Below are positions 1 to 7,044 of a stretch of 15,455 bases of DNA, in pieces. The notes beneath the pieces were generated by a model. That model was not told the DNA's origin, did no database searches, and worked only from the letters and a program-made list of their open reading frames with translations. Position 1 is the stretch's first letter. Each line of letters begins with the position of its first letter. Source of the stretch: JANNYA01 sp031422315 (GTDB lineage: Bacteria; Pseudomonadota; Gammaproteobacteria; Xanthomonadales; SZUA-5). The DNA lies in contig JANOQN010000069.1 of NCBI GenBank assembly GCA_031422315.1, forward strand, positions 1 to 15,455, in the 5' to 3' direction. The translations under genes were made by a program, and so were the position numbers.

Positions 1-134
1 TCGGCCCGCAGCTTCGATCCACGTTTCCTTCCCACGATTTGTCGCCTCCTCGCAGTTACGCTTCACTTCGCTCGCTGTGGTCAGCTTACGAGAGGACTTT
101 CACCTCCTAGAGTGCGCCCATGCTGGGCGCACAC
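1..134. repeat. Non-coding or repeat fragment with a strong hairpin
   Basis: I see no supportable gene here. The open plus-strand frame running through it continues into the antisense of the next gene and has no believable start. The right end carries a perfect 9-bp inverted repeat (GTGCGCCCA at 112-120, TGGGCGCAC at 124-132) with a 3-base loop. The preceding stretch (about 50-110) looks like dispersed intergenic repeat or mobile-element tail sequence seen in proteobacterial genomes, but I recognise it only vaguely and cannot name the family. The element is probably cut by the window edge. Confidence 0.35.
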
Positions 135-170
135 AAAAAAAACAAAACCCGGTTTCCCGGGTTTTGTTTT
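135..170 (-). terminator. Intrinsic terminator of the Tyr-rich/QEP-repeat protein gene
   Basis: A perfect 14-bp inverted repeat (139-152 and 157-170, loop 153-156) has a GC core CCCGG/CCGGG flanked by A/T-rich arms. Read on the minus strand it lies 27 bases after the stop codon at 197 and its distal arm runs into eight T residues (135-142), the classic Rho-independent layout. The opposite strand also ends its stem in a short T-run (162-170), so it may work in both directions. Confidence 0.9.
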
Positions 171-196
171 ATCTACAGATTGCGATGACCGCAGAC

Positions 197-2122
197 TTAT
201 TGCGGTGGCTCACCACCATCGTCACGGCCGCGATCGTTTGACTGCTCGGCAGGTGCTTCATAGCGTTCTTGCTGCTGAGGAGCTTCATAACGCTCCTCCT
301 GTTGCTGAGGTGCTTCATAACGCTCTTGCTGTTGAGGCGCTTCATAACGCTCCTCCTGCTGATACACCGGCTCTTCGCGCTGATAGCTTGGTTCTTCTTG
401 CTGCTGATACACCGGCTCTTCACGCTGATAGCTTGGTTCTTCTTGCTGCTGATACACAGGCTCTTCTTGCTGGAAGCTCTGCTCTTCTTGCTGTTGATGC
501 ACCGGCTCTTCGCGCTGATAGCTTTGTTCTTCCTGCTGCTGATAAACCGGCTCTTCCTGCTGCTGATAAACCGGCTCTTCTTGCTGGAAGCTCTGCTCTT
601 CTTGCTGTTGATACACCGGCTCTTCGCGCTGCATAACCTGCTCTTCTTGCTGCTGATAAACCGGCTGTTCTTGCTCGTACGCAGGTTCTTTTTGATCTTC
701 GAACACTTGCTCTTCTTGCTGGTAGACAGGATCGACGTCTTGGCGTGCTTCGCTTATCGGTTCTTGATAAGCGGGCTCTTCAAAAACGGGTTCTTGGGCA
801 GGTTCTTGATAGGCTGGTTGCTCCTGCATCGCTTGCACAGGTTCCTGGGCCATGTTTTCTTGGCTCAAAACAGGCTCTTGATAGGCCGGTTCTTTCTGCT
901 CTTCAAATACAGGCTCAGCACGCGCAGTGTCTACCGGTATTTCGGTTGGTACTTCAGCAAACGAACCTGGATCGCTTGGCGCAGCAACAGGCTGTGACTC
1001 ATTACCCACAGGGCTTACACCAAAATCTTCAGGCACCGCCGCTACTTCCATGTTCGGCGGCTGTATCGTGTCCATTTGCTGTAGGGTTTGGGTTTGCTCG
1101 ACTTGTGTTAAAGCGACAGGCGTGTTGTCTAAGCCTGGAATTTCAATGGCCGCTTCAGTGGCTGTGCTAGCAAAGGTTTGCGAGTCAATCACTTTGACCG
1201 GCTCAACTGGGATCTGCACATCACTAGAAAAACTCAGCGCCTGCACTTCTTGACGGCTAATGGTGTTCGAGGCAAAACCCACCGGCACTGAAATATCGCG
1301 CGATAACTCAACCGCTGCATCGCGCGCGCTCGGCAATCCGCGGCCGTTCGCTCCGGCACTGCCGTAATAGTTGTTATTGACTACAACGACATTATTGACA
1401 ACTTGATAGCGATAAATTGGCGCCACATACACGCTTGGCAAGTAGCTCAGATAATAATCAGAGCGCCAGCCGCGGTCATATCGCAAATAGCGCGAATCGT
1501 AATAGTGGAAGTTGACGGTACTGTTGAAGCGGCGCGAAAAGAAGTAATCATCGCAATCGTCCCACAGCGTGCGGTAGGCGTAGCCCGCGTCGTAGTAGTC
1601 GTATCGGCGGCCGTAGTAGCTGCTGTAGAAATAATCATAATCACGCAGCGTGTAATGCCCGTCCCACGGCGTGTAGTAGTTGAAGAAGTAAAATAAATCG
1701 CCGCGCCAGCTGTTTAACGAGCTAAACGCATATATCGTGTTGCGGCGCGGATCAGCGCCATAAACACGGCCATAACGATCAACGGTGTAACCCCAACCGC
1801 TGCTTGGATCCATAAACCAGACTTCGCCGTTGTTTAGCACGGCATAGCTGGTGTTAGTGCGGCGGTCGACAATCCAACGCGTGCGGCTGTCCCAGTTGCG
1901 GCTGCGCAGCGCGACTGCGCCGCGCGGCGCAGTATAGATGCGCGCATTGCGAGTCGGCGTAGCGACACGGCGCACGGTGCGCGAAACATAGCGCTTTTCA
2001 TTTCCTTGCACTTGGGACGCTTGCACGCTTCGCGTCTGGGCATTGGCTTCGTCAATAACAACGGACTGTGAAAACACGGCTAAAACTGCGGCGGCGAGTA
2101 GTGAGAGACGAACGTTGCGCAT
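197..2122 (-). CDS. Secreted Tyr-rich protein with Gln/Glu/Pro repeat tail, function unknown
   Basis: This encodes 641 residues that I do not recognise as a named family. Residues 1-28 form a signal peptide: Arg at 2 and 5, a Leu/Ala/Val core, and ANA|QT at 26-30 as a signal peptidase I site. Residues 45-130 are Arg-rich with short strand-like segments containing Gly-Tyr and Trp. Residues 130-255 are strikingly Tyr-rich (many YY and DY pairs) and end in a Val/Asn run. A Pro/Ala-rich linker follows, and from about 410 the chain is almost only Q, E, P, V, Y in repeats such as EEPVYQQQEE and then RYEAPQQQE. The tail ends SNDRGRDDGGEPPQ. The start at 2122 is set by a perfect AGGAGG four bases upstream and by the signal peptide; the frame is open to 2275, but that extension would bury the signal peptide. 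The gene stands alone with its own terminator. An exported envelope or surface protein with a disordered acidic tail is an inference. Confidence 0.85.
   Translation of the reverse strand: MRNVRLSLLAAAVLAVFSQSVVIDEANAQTRSVQASQVQGNEKRYVSRTVRRVATPTRNARIYTAPRGAVALRSRNWDSRTRWIVDRRTNTSYAVLNNGEVWFMDPSSGWGYTVDRYGRVYGADPRRNTIYAFSSLNSWRGDLFYFFNYYTPWDGHYTLRDYDYFYSSYYGRRYDYYDAGYAYRTLWDDCDDYFFSRRFNSTVNFHYYDSRYLRYDRGWRSDYYLSYLPSVYVAPIYRYQVVNNVVVVNNNYYGSAGANGRGLPSARDAAVELSRDISVPVGFASNTISRQEVQALSFSSDVQIPVEPVKVIDSQTFASTATEAAIEIPGLDNTPVALTQVEQTQTLQQMDTIQPPNMEVAAVPEDFGVSPVGNESQPVAAPSDPGSFAEVPTEIPVDTARAEPVFEEQKEPAYQEPVLSQENMAQEPVQAMQEQPAYQEPAQEPVFEEPAYQEPISEARQDVDPVYQQEEQVFEDQKEPAYEQEQPVYQQQEEQVMQREEPVYQQQEEQSFQQEEPVYQQQEEPVYQQQEEQSYQREEPVHQQQEEQSFQQEEPVYQQQEEPSYQREEPVYQQQEEPSYQREEPVYQQEERYEAPQQQERYEAPQQQEERYEAPQQQERYEAPAEQSNDRGRDDGGEPPQ
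242..349 (-). repeat. Four short tandem repeats encoding RYEAP(QQQE)
   Basis: Four units of 24-30 bases encode RYEAPQQQE, RYEAPQQQEE, RYEAPQQQE and RYEAPAEQ near the C-terminus (residues 592-627) of the exported Tyr-rich protein. Unit lengths are all multiples of three, so the frame is kept. Codons vary between units (CAG/CAA, CGC/CGT), showing that they are not brand-new copies. Confidence 0.8.
371..664 (-). repeat. 45-bp tandem coding repeat (EEPVYQQQ type)
   Basis: Six units of 45 bases, each starting with a CTCTTC-like hexamer on the plus strand, lie at 371, 416, 461, 506, 575 and 620. A shortened 24-base unit sits at 551-574. Each full unit encodes 15 residues of the pattern EEPVYQQQ followed by EE(P/Q)S(Y/F)Q(R/Q). 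Changes between units are mostly single bases, so the array arose by tandem duplication. It is not a CRISPR array: there are no spacers and it lies inside an open frame. Confidence 0.85.
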
Positions 2123-2337
2123 GGATCCTCCTATGGAAATGGCGCGGGAACTGGGGTCTATCTTGAGGCCAGCGCCTGAACAGAAATCTAATTTTTCCCT
2201 GTAGCAAGCGCCGAAACCAAGCTCGTTCAGCTTGCAGGATACTGCTTTAGAAAGTGAGTTACCTAGCGCAAACAATCGCGTGCTTTTGCCGCAACTTTTA
2301 GGTGATTCGTAAAAATCTATGCGTGTATTGGTGTGTT
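2123..2337. other. Intergenic leader upstream of the Tyr-rich protein gene
   Basis: These 215 bases separate the Rieske gene stop from the start of the exported protein gene. They must hold the latter's promoter or a continuation of the upstream transcript. I see A/T-rich stretches (around 2185-2200 and 2290-2320) but no -35/-10 pair I would defend, and no clear terminator after the Rieske gene. Confidence 0.4.
2127..2132 (-). promoter_or_regulatory. Perfect Shine-Dalgarno AGGAGG fixing the start at 2122
   Basis: AGGAGG on the minus strand is separated by ATCC from the ATG at 2122. The spacing is short but workable. It settles the start choice against the upstream extension to 2275. Confidence 0.85.
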
Positions 2338-2658
2338 TTAGCGCGCTCGCACCTGCACCTGACCATCAAAAACCCGCGCCTCCCAAATCGGCACCGGCGC
2401 GTGCGCAGGCGCGCACAGTGCGGCGCCAGTTTGCAGATCAAATTTCGCGCCGTGCCGTATGCATTCAATGCTCAAGCCCTCAATCGGGCCGCCCGCCAGC
2501 TCACCGCCATCATGCGTACAAACGTCTTCAATGCCGTACAGCACACCATCAATGTTGTAGACCGCGACAAACGCCCCGCCCGCTTCGCGCACTAAAAACT
2601 CGCCCGGTAACAGCTCGTTTTGCTCGCAGAAATCTTTCCAATTATCTGATGCACTCAT
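2338..2658 (-). CDS. Rieske-type [2Fe-2S] ferredoxin
   Basis: This 106-residue soluble protein has the Rieske signature CTHD (Cys47, His49) and CIRHG (Cys66, His69), the four ligands of a [2Fe-2S] cluster held by two Cys and two His. The Cys-X-His/Cys-X2-His spacing and small size match stand-alone Rieske ferredoxins of the dioxygenase-ferredoxin/NirD type. These are cytoplasmic electron carriers, and no signal peptide is present. Its ATG overlaps the aroC stop (ATGA at 2655-2658), so translation is probably coupled to aroC. No oxygenase or reductase gene lies nearby, so the electron-transfer partner is unknown. Family assignment is firm; the physiological role is not. Confidence 0.92.
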   Translation of the reverse strand: MSASDNWKDFCEQNELLPGEFLVREAGGAFVAVYNIDGVLYGIEDVCTHDGGELAGGPIEGLSIECIRHGAKFDLQTGAALCAPAHAPVPIWEARVFDGQVQVRAR

Positions 2659-3755
2659 AGCAGTGGGCTGCCAACAATGCGCGCTTTGCCCATCTGCGCG
2701 CGATCGCGCAGCACATGATCCATTAGCACTAGCGCCACCATCGCTTCAACAATCGCCGGCGCGCGAATCGCCACGCACGGATCGTGCCGCCCGCGCGTCA
2801 CTAGCTCAATTGGATTACCGGCGCTATCAATGCTGGCACCCGGAACGGTAATGCTGCTGGTGGGCTTGATCGACACATGCGCGATTAGCGTTTGCCCGGT
2901 GGAGATGCCGCCTAATATGCCGCCTGCATGATTGCTGGCAAATTGCACGGATTTGCCGTCCGCTGATGGATGCATCAAATCCCTGTGCGCACTGCCGCGC
3001 TGGCCCGCCACCGCAACGCCATCACCAATTTCGACCGCTTTGACGGCATTGATGCCCATCAATGCGGCGGCTAAATCTCCGTCGAGCTTGCCATAAAGCG
3101 GCTCGCCTAAGCCTGCGGGAACGTTATCCGCCACCACGGTTACGCGACCGCCGACTGAATCACCGGATTTGCGCAGGCCATCTAAGAAGGCTTCAAGCTC
3201 TGGCATTTGCGCTGGGTCAGGCCAAAACAGCGGCGTTTGCTCGACAAAATTCCAGTTCATCGTCTCAGGCTTCATCGGGCCAATTTGCGTCAAACAGGCG
3301 CGAATTTCGGTGCCAAATTCTTGCTGTAAAAATTTTTTCGCAAGCACCGCCGCCGCCACCCGCGCCGCCGTTTCGCGCGCGCTAGATCTGCCACCGCCGC
3401 GATAATCGCGAACGCCGTATTTGACGTCATAGGTGTAATCAGCGTGGCCTGGGCGGTATTTGTCGGCTATATCCGAATAATCTTTACTACGCTGATCGGT
3501 ATTGCGAATCAGCAGCATAATCGGCGTGCCGGTGGTTTTGCCTTCAAAAACGCCAGAGATAATTTCGACCGTATCCGCTTCTTGACGCTGCGACGTATGT
3601 CGCGTGCGCCCGGTTGCTCTGCGTTCTAAATCTTCAATAAAATCAGCAGCTTCGATAGCAATGCCGGGCGGGCAGCCGTCGATCAAACAGCCTAAGCCTG
3701 GGCCGTGGCTTTCGCCAAAAGTGCTGACTACCAAGCGCTGACCAAAGCTGTTCAA
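2655..3755 (-). CDS. aroC: Chorismate synthase
   Basis: This enzyme converts 5-enolpyruvylshikimate 3-phosphate to chorismate with reduced FMN, the last step of the shikimate pathway, in the cytoplasm. The 366 residues match the family length. Visible signatures are GESHGPGLG (14-22), GRSSARETAARVAA (122-135), the block from AHRDL to STGQ (256-288) with NHAGGILGG, and GRHDPCVAIRAP (322-333). The start codon is TTG: on the minus strand TTGA holds both the aroC TTG and the prmB TGA. The resulting N-terminus NSFGQ aligns with the usual (G)N(S/T)xG opening of the family, and no ATG lies nearby in frame, so TTG is convincing. A weak purine run AGAAGAG precedes it. The gene is coupled to prmB upstream and the Rieske gene downstream. 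Confidence 0.98.
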   Translation of the reverse strand: MNSFGQRLVVSTFGESHGPGLGCLIDGCPPGIAIEAADFIEDLERRATGRTRHTSQRQEADTVEIISGVFEGKTTGTPIMLLIRNTDQRSKDYSDIADKYRPGHADYTYDVKYGVRDYRGGGRSSARETAARVAAAVLAKKFLQQEFGTEIRACLTQIGPMKPETMNWNFVEQTPLFWPDPAQMPELEAFLDGLRKSGDSVGGRVTVVADNVPAGLGEPLYGKLDGDLAAALMGINAVKAVEIGDGVAVAGQRGSAHRDLMHPSADGKSVQFASNHAGGILGGISTGQTLIAHVSIKPTSSITVPGASIDSAGNPIELVTRGRHDPCVAIRAPAIVEAMVALVLMDHVLRDRAQMGKARIVGSPLL

Positions 3756-4687
3756 GACTCTTCTGCCCGCTGGGCGAGCGCCCTGGAAATCATCGGCCGA
3801 TAGCGTTTTAGATCTTTTTGCCGCAACACCACCACACCAGAGCCACCGCGCTGGAAATCAACCCATTCACCTGGGAAATCTGGCAGCAGCGCCATAAGAG
3901 CGGATTCGCTAGCGCCGACTTCTAACACCAACACGCCATTCGTGCTCAAATAACTCGTCGCTTCGTCCAAAATGGCTAACGGTGCATCCAAGCCGTCTAA
4001 ACCACTCACCAGTGCTAGCGCGGGCTCATGATTAAATTCTTTCGGCAATGTGCGCATTTCTGCTTCACTGACATAGGGCGGATTAGTTACGATCAAATCG
4101 TATTTACGGCCTTTAAGTGAGGCAAATAAATCTGACTGAATCAGCTTCAAGCGATCTTCCACGCCGTGCGCAATTGCATTGCGCTCCGCCACTGCCAGCG
4201 CTTCCGTCGAGATATCAGCGGCATCAACCAGTGCATCTTGAAAGCGTGCCGCGCAAGCAATCGCAATACAGCCGCTGCCAGTACACAAATCCAAAATGAG
4301 TGCGGGCGCATCCAACAGCCAGGGCTCAAAGCCTTGTTCAATCAACTCTGCAATCGGGGAGCGCGGAATCAGCACGCTAGGATTGACTTCAAATGCCAAG
4401 CCTGCAAACCACGCTTCGCCCGTCACGTAGGCCAGCGGCTCACCGGCGACGCGCCGTGCAATTTGGCTGAGAACGTGTTCGCGTTCCTCAGGCAGCAACG
4501 TCGCTTGCGCATACGCCGGCGGCATGTCGTGCGGCAAATGCAGCGTGTGCAGCACTAAAAAGCTGGCCTCATCCAGCGCGGCATCAAAGCCTTGATGAAA
4601 GCCAAGCTGCGCCTTGGTAAATTGGCTGGTGGCATAGCGAATATAATCCGCGATGGAATGAAGCTGATCTGAAATAGGTGTCGTCAT
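3752..4687 (-). CDS. prmB: Ribosomal protein L3 N5-glutamine methyltransferase
   Basis: This SAM-dependent enzyme methylates a glutamine side chain of ribosomal protein L3 during ribosome assembly. The 311 residues are normal for the family. The SAM motif I is LDLCTGSGC (132-140) and the catalytic NPPY motif is at 202-205. The segment with VLIPRSPIAELI (105-116) has RSPIAE, typical of PrmB, where the release-factor enzyme PrmC has RPDTE. The gene overlaps aroC by four bases and starts 36 bases after the MFS transporter gene ends, so it sits inside one likely transcript. The prmB-aroC neighbourhood is common in gammaproteobacteria. Confidence 0.95.
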   Translation of the reverse strand: MTTPISDQLHSIADYIRYATSQFTKAQLGFHQGFDAALDEASFLVLHTLHLPHDMPPAYAQATLLPEEREHVLSQIARRVAGEPLAYVTGEAWFAGLAFEVNPSVLIPRSPIAELIEQGFEPWLLDAPALILDLCTGSGCIAIACAARFQDALVDAADISTEALAVAERNAIAHGVEDRLKLIQSDLFASLKGRKYDLIVTNPPYVSEAEMRTLPKEFNHEPALALVSGLDGLDAPLAILDEATSYLSTNGVLVLEVGASESALMALLPDFPGEWVDFQRGGSGVVVLRQKDLKRYRPMISRALAQRAEES

Positions 4688-4723
4688 AGCGCAAGGCTAC
4701 CCTGACTCGAGGGCATAAGCCAA

Positions 4724-5929
4724 CTAAGATAATGGAATTTGTTTGACTGACTTGGGCGATGCGATGAGTACAGCGAGCGCCACCAGCGCTAACGCAGCGC
4801 CCACATAAAACGTCCATTCAGGCCCGGCAGCCATCCAAATCCAGCCAGCCGTTACGCTGGCAATCAGTAGGGCTATGCCGCTCAGCAGATTGAAAAAACC
4901 AAACGCGGTGCCGCGTAAATCTGGCGGCGCCGCGTTTGCAACCATCGCGGCTAGCAGGCCTTGCGTCATCGCCAAATGCACGCCCCACAGCATCAAACCG
5001 GTCAACACCACCAGCCAGTGCGTGCTGCTAGCCAATACTAAATCGGCCAGCAGCAGCACTAACAAACCGCCCGCCAGCAGATGTTTTGGATTGATTCGAT
5101 CGCTAAGCTTTCCAAAGGGATAAGCCAGCGCGGAATACACCAGATTCATGGCGACCAACATCAATGGCACCAAAGCCAATGCAATACCGCTTTGCTCGGC
5201 GCGCAGCACTAGAAATGCCTCGCTAAAACGTGCCAGCATAAACAACGCACCGATCAGCACGACCCACCAATATGCCGGGCTTAAGCGCGCTAAATTGGCG
5301 CGCCGAATCGGGTTGACTCGTTTAGCGCCGGCTGGTTTTTCCGGCTCCTTAATGCCAACAATCAACAGCAACACCGCCAACACGCCTGGAACAGCAGCAA
5401 TCCAGAAAATTGCGCGAAAATCATTGCTCCACAGCAGCATTAAAGCCACCGCAATGAGCGGCCCAACAAATGCGCCGAACGTGTCAATTGATTGGCGCAG
5501 GCCATACGCAGCGCCGCGAATGGCGGGCGGCGTAATGTCAGCAATCAACGCATCGCGCGGCGCGCCGCGAATGCCTTTACCAATGCGATCGACAAATCGC
5601 GCCGCAAAAACGGTGCCCGAGCTCGTCGCAATCGCAAAAAACGGCTTGCTGAGCGCGCCCAAGCCGTAGCCGAACACTGCCAACCATTTACGCTTGCCAA
5701 AGTAATCACTCAGCACGCCAGAAAACACTTTGACGATCAGCGCGGTAGCTTCCGCAACGCCCTCAATAATGCCGATGGTCAAAGCGCTAGCGCCCAACGC
5801 GCCCACCAAAAATAGCGGCAGCAGGCTATGCACCATTTCCGATGAAATGTCCATCAGCATGCTGACAAACCCGAGCACCCACACGCCGCGCGGAATTTGT
5901 TTGAGTGTGGATTTTTTAGTCGTGAGCAT
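4724..5929 (-). CDS. MFS transporter, substrate unknown
   Basis: This inner-membrane major facilitator superfamily carrier of about 401 residues has roughly 12 hydrophobic segments. The first helix contains MDISSEM. A motif A-like loop follows helix 2 (GVLSDYFGKRK), and DRIGKGIRGAPRDALIAD lies after helix 4, a signature of a drug-efflux-like MFS subgroup. A cytoplasmic loop near the middle has Pro/Lys/Arg (EPEKPAGAKR), as expected between the two six-helix halves. The substrate cannot be read from sequence. The start is uncertain: ATG at 5929 is used here, but an in-frame GTG at 5953 with AGG eight bases upstream would add eight residues (RTRHNRR type). It is probably the first gene of the cluster with prmB, aroC and the Rieske gene, and is divergent from rdgB. 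Confidence 0.9.
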   Translation of the reverse strand: MLTTKKSTLKQIPRGVWVLGFVSMLMDISSEMVHSLLPLFLVGALGASALTIGIIEGVAEATALIVKVFSGVLSDYFGKRKWLAVFGYGLGALSKPFFAIATSSGTVFAARFVDRIGKGIRGAPRDALIADITPPAIRGAAYGLRQSIDTFGAFVGPLIAVALMLLWSNDFRAIFWIAAVPGVLAVLLLIVGIKEPEKPAGAKRVNPIRRANLARLSPAYWWVVLIGALFMLARFSEAFLVLRAEQSGIALALVPLMLVAMNLVYSALAYPFGKLSDRINPKHLLAGGLLVLLLADLVLASSTHWLVVLTGLMLWGVHLAMTQGLLAAMVANAAPPDLRGTAFGFFNLLSGIALLIASVTAGWIWMAAGPEWTFYVGAALALVALAVLIASPKSVKQIPLS

Positions 5930-5953
5930 GCGACGATTGTGCCTTGTGCGCAC

Positions 5954-6008
5954 CCATAAAACCTAATTAGATTTTTATTGCGCCATTTTAAGTTTCAGGA
6001 CATCCAAG
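5954..6008. promoter_or_regulatory. Divergent intergenic region between the MFS gene and rdgB
   Basis: This short A/T-rich gap must carry outward promoters for both transcripts. AGGA at 5997-6000 is a plausible ribosome site eight bases before the rdgB ATG. Promoter hexamers are not clear enough to place. Confidence 0.5.
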
Positions 6009-6632
6009 ATGCCAACAGCAACACCTAGGCCCTGGATACTCGCCAGCTCAAACACCGGCAAACTCAGCGAAATTCAGTTTATTTTTAATGAGCTAAATGG
6101 CCAGATTATCAACTGGCAGCTGCAATCCAAGCTGGGAATTTCCGATGCGATTGAGAACGGGCAAACCTTTATCGAAAACGCGCTGATTAAAGCCCGGCAC
6201 GCCAGCTTGGCGGCCAATGCTCCCGCGTTAGCGGATGATTCCGGGCTATGTGTGATGGCGTTAAAAGGCGCGCCCGGGCTTTATAGCGCGCGTTTTGCGG
6301 GCAAGCACGGTGATGATGCCGCTAACAACTTAAAGCTACTTGACCTGATGCAAAACACAAACAACCGCGCCGCCTATTTCATCAGCGTATGCGTATGGAT
6401 AGCGCACGCTGAAGATCCAGCGCCTTGCATCGGTCAAGGAATTTGGAAGGGCGCAATTTTGCCCGCAGCGCGCGGCGCGGCGGGCTTTGGCTACGATCCG
6501 ATTTTTATCGGCGAGGGCCAGAGTTTAAGCGCTGCTGAGCTTGCGCCGAATGATAAGCATCAGCTGAGCCATCGTGGCTTAGCGCTGGCTGAGCTCAAGC
6601 GCGCCATGCGGGCGCGCTTGGTGGGTCAATAG
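6009..6632 (+). CDS. rdgB: XTP/dITP diphosphatase (RdgB/HAM1 family)
   Basis: This enzyme hydrolyses non-canonical purine triphosphates (dITP, ITP, XTP) to monophosphate and pyrophosphate, keeping them out of DNA and RNA. The 207 residues are typical of the family. Visible motifs are SNTGKLSE (14-21, phosphate-binding), ENALIKA (56-62), ADDSGL (75-80, metal/catalytic Asp), GAPGLYSARFAG (87-98), GFGYDPIF (159-166) and SHRG (187-190). ATG at 6009 is preceded by AGGA. The gene is single, followed by a 130-base gap before the toxin-antitoxin pair. Confidence 0.97.
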   Translation: MPTATPRPWILASSNTGKLSEIQFIFNELNGQIINWQLQSKLGISDAIENGQTFIENALIKARHASLAANAPALADDSGLCVMALKGAPGLYSARFAGKHGDDAANNLKLLDLMQNTNNRAAYFISVCVWIAHAEDPAPCIGQGIWKGAILPAARGAAGFGYDPIFIGEGQSLSAAELAPNDKHQLSHRGLALAELKRAMRARLVGQ

Positions 6633-6762
6633 TGTGCGCTGGTGTGCGCTTAGCTATGCAATTTTTTGGGCAGACCTCTATACGGAAGCTGCGTTAGGCG
6701 TAAAGCGTATTTTTGATATCCTGCGCACAGCTCTGATGACGAACCGAACCAGGATATTTCAC
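6633..6762 (+). promoter_or_regulatory. Leader of the toxin-antitoxin operon
   Basis: This gap has no gene and should hold the promoter and operator of the downstream pair. It starts with a direct repeat of GTGTGCGCT (6632-6640 and 6642-6650, 10-bp period) and has A/T-rich tracts near 6660-6670 and 6710-6720, including the palindrome GATATC. AGGA at 6751-6754 is the ribosome site for the antitoxin. Operator function of any of these is inference. Confidence 0.4.
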
Positions 6763-7044
6763 ATGCAAGCCATCGAACTACCCACTACGATTTCAGAACA
6801 CGGCGGCATTACGCTTCCAGCCAACTTCAAGGCGCTATACGGGCGTAATGCCCGCATGATTTTGTTGCTAGACGATATTCCACCGAGCACCCTATCAACA
6901 TCAACCCGATCCGAACGCCAGGCGACGCTCCGCCACGCACTCAATGCAGTGGCGCAAGCGGGCGCGTTTGCAAGCATTGATGATGCCGCAGCTTGGCAGC
7001 GGGAAATGCGCACAGAGCGCACCCAGCCGGGCCGCGAGGACTAA
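6763..7044 (+). CDS. Type II antitoxin (VapB-like), partner of a PIN toxin
   Basis: A 93-residue protein directly upstream of a PIN-domain toxin gene. Residues 1-40 contain strand-rich sequence (ELPTTIS, GGITLP, ARMILLLDD) that could form a swapped-hairpin DNA-binding fold. Residues 50-90 are helix-prone and charged, a plausible toxin-binding tail (AAWQREMRTERTQ). I infer the antitoxin role mainly from position and size; the family is only loosely recognised. The start at ATG 6763 is supported by AGGA eight bases upstream; the frame is open further left to 6634, but the added residues look non-coding. It ends in TAA at 7042-7044, immediately followed in the same frame by the toxin reading frame. 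Confidence 0.75.
   Translation: MQAIELPTTISEHGGITLPANFKALYGRNARMILLLDDIPPSTLSTSTRSERQATLRHALNAVAQAGAFASIDDAAAWQREMRTERTQPGRED
7036..7040 (+). promoter_or_regulatory. Ribosome binding site GAGGA before the ATC start of the toxin
   Basis: GAGGA lies at the end of the antitoxin gene, four bases before ATC at 7045. It is evidence that translation of the toxin was meant to begin at 7045 even though no ATG, GTG or TTG is there. Confidence 0.6.

Noticed and set aside
371..664. Tandem repeats considered as a CRISPR array
   Set aside because: Units are contiguous without unique spacers and lie in an open coding frame.
112..997. Long plus-strand open frames antisense to the QEP-repeat gene
   Set aside because: They arise because the 45-bp repeats lack stops in other frames. 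They encode low-complexity Leu/Ala repeats with no ribosome site, while the minus strand has a signal peptide, a perfect ribosome site and a terminator.
2123..2275. N-terminal extension of the Tyr-rich protein from 2275
   Set aside because: AGGAGG directly precedes the ATG at 2122 and that start gives a clean signal peptide; the extension would bury it.
4117..5815. Plus-strand frames opposite prmB and the MFS gene
   Set aside because: No ribosome sites or familiar motifs, and they overlap confident genes.
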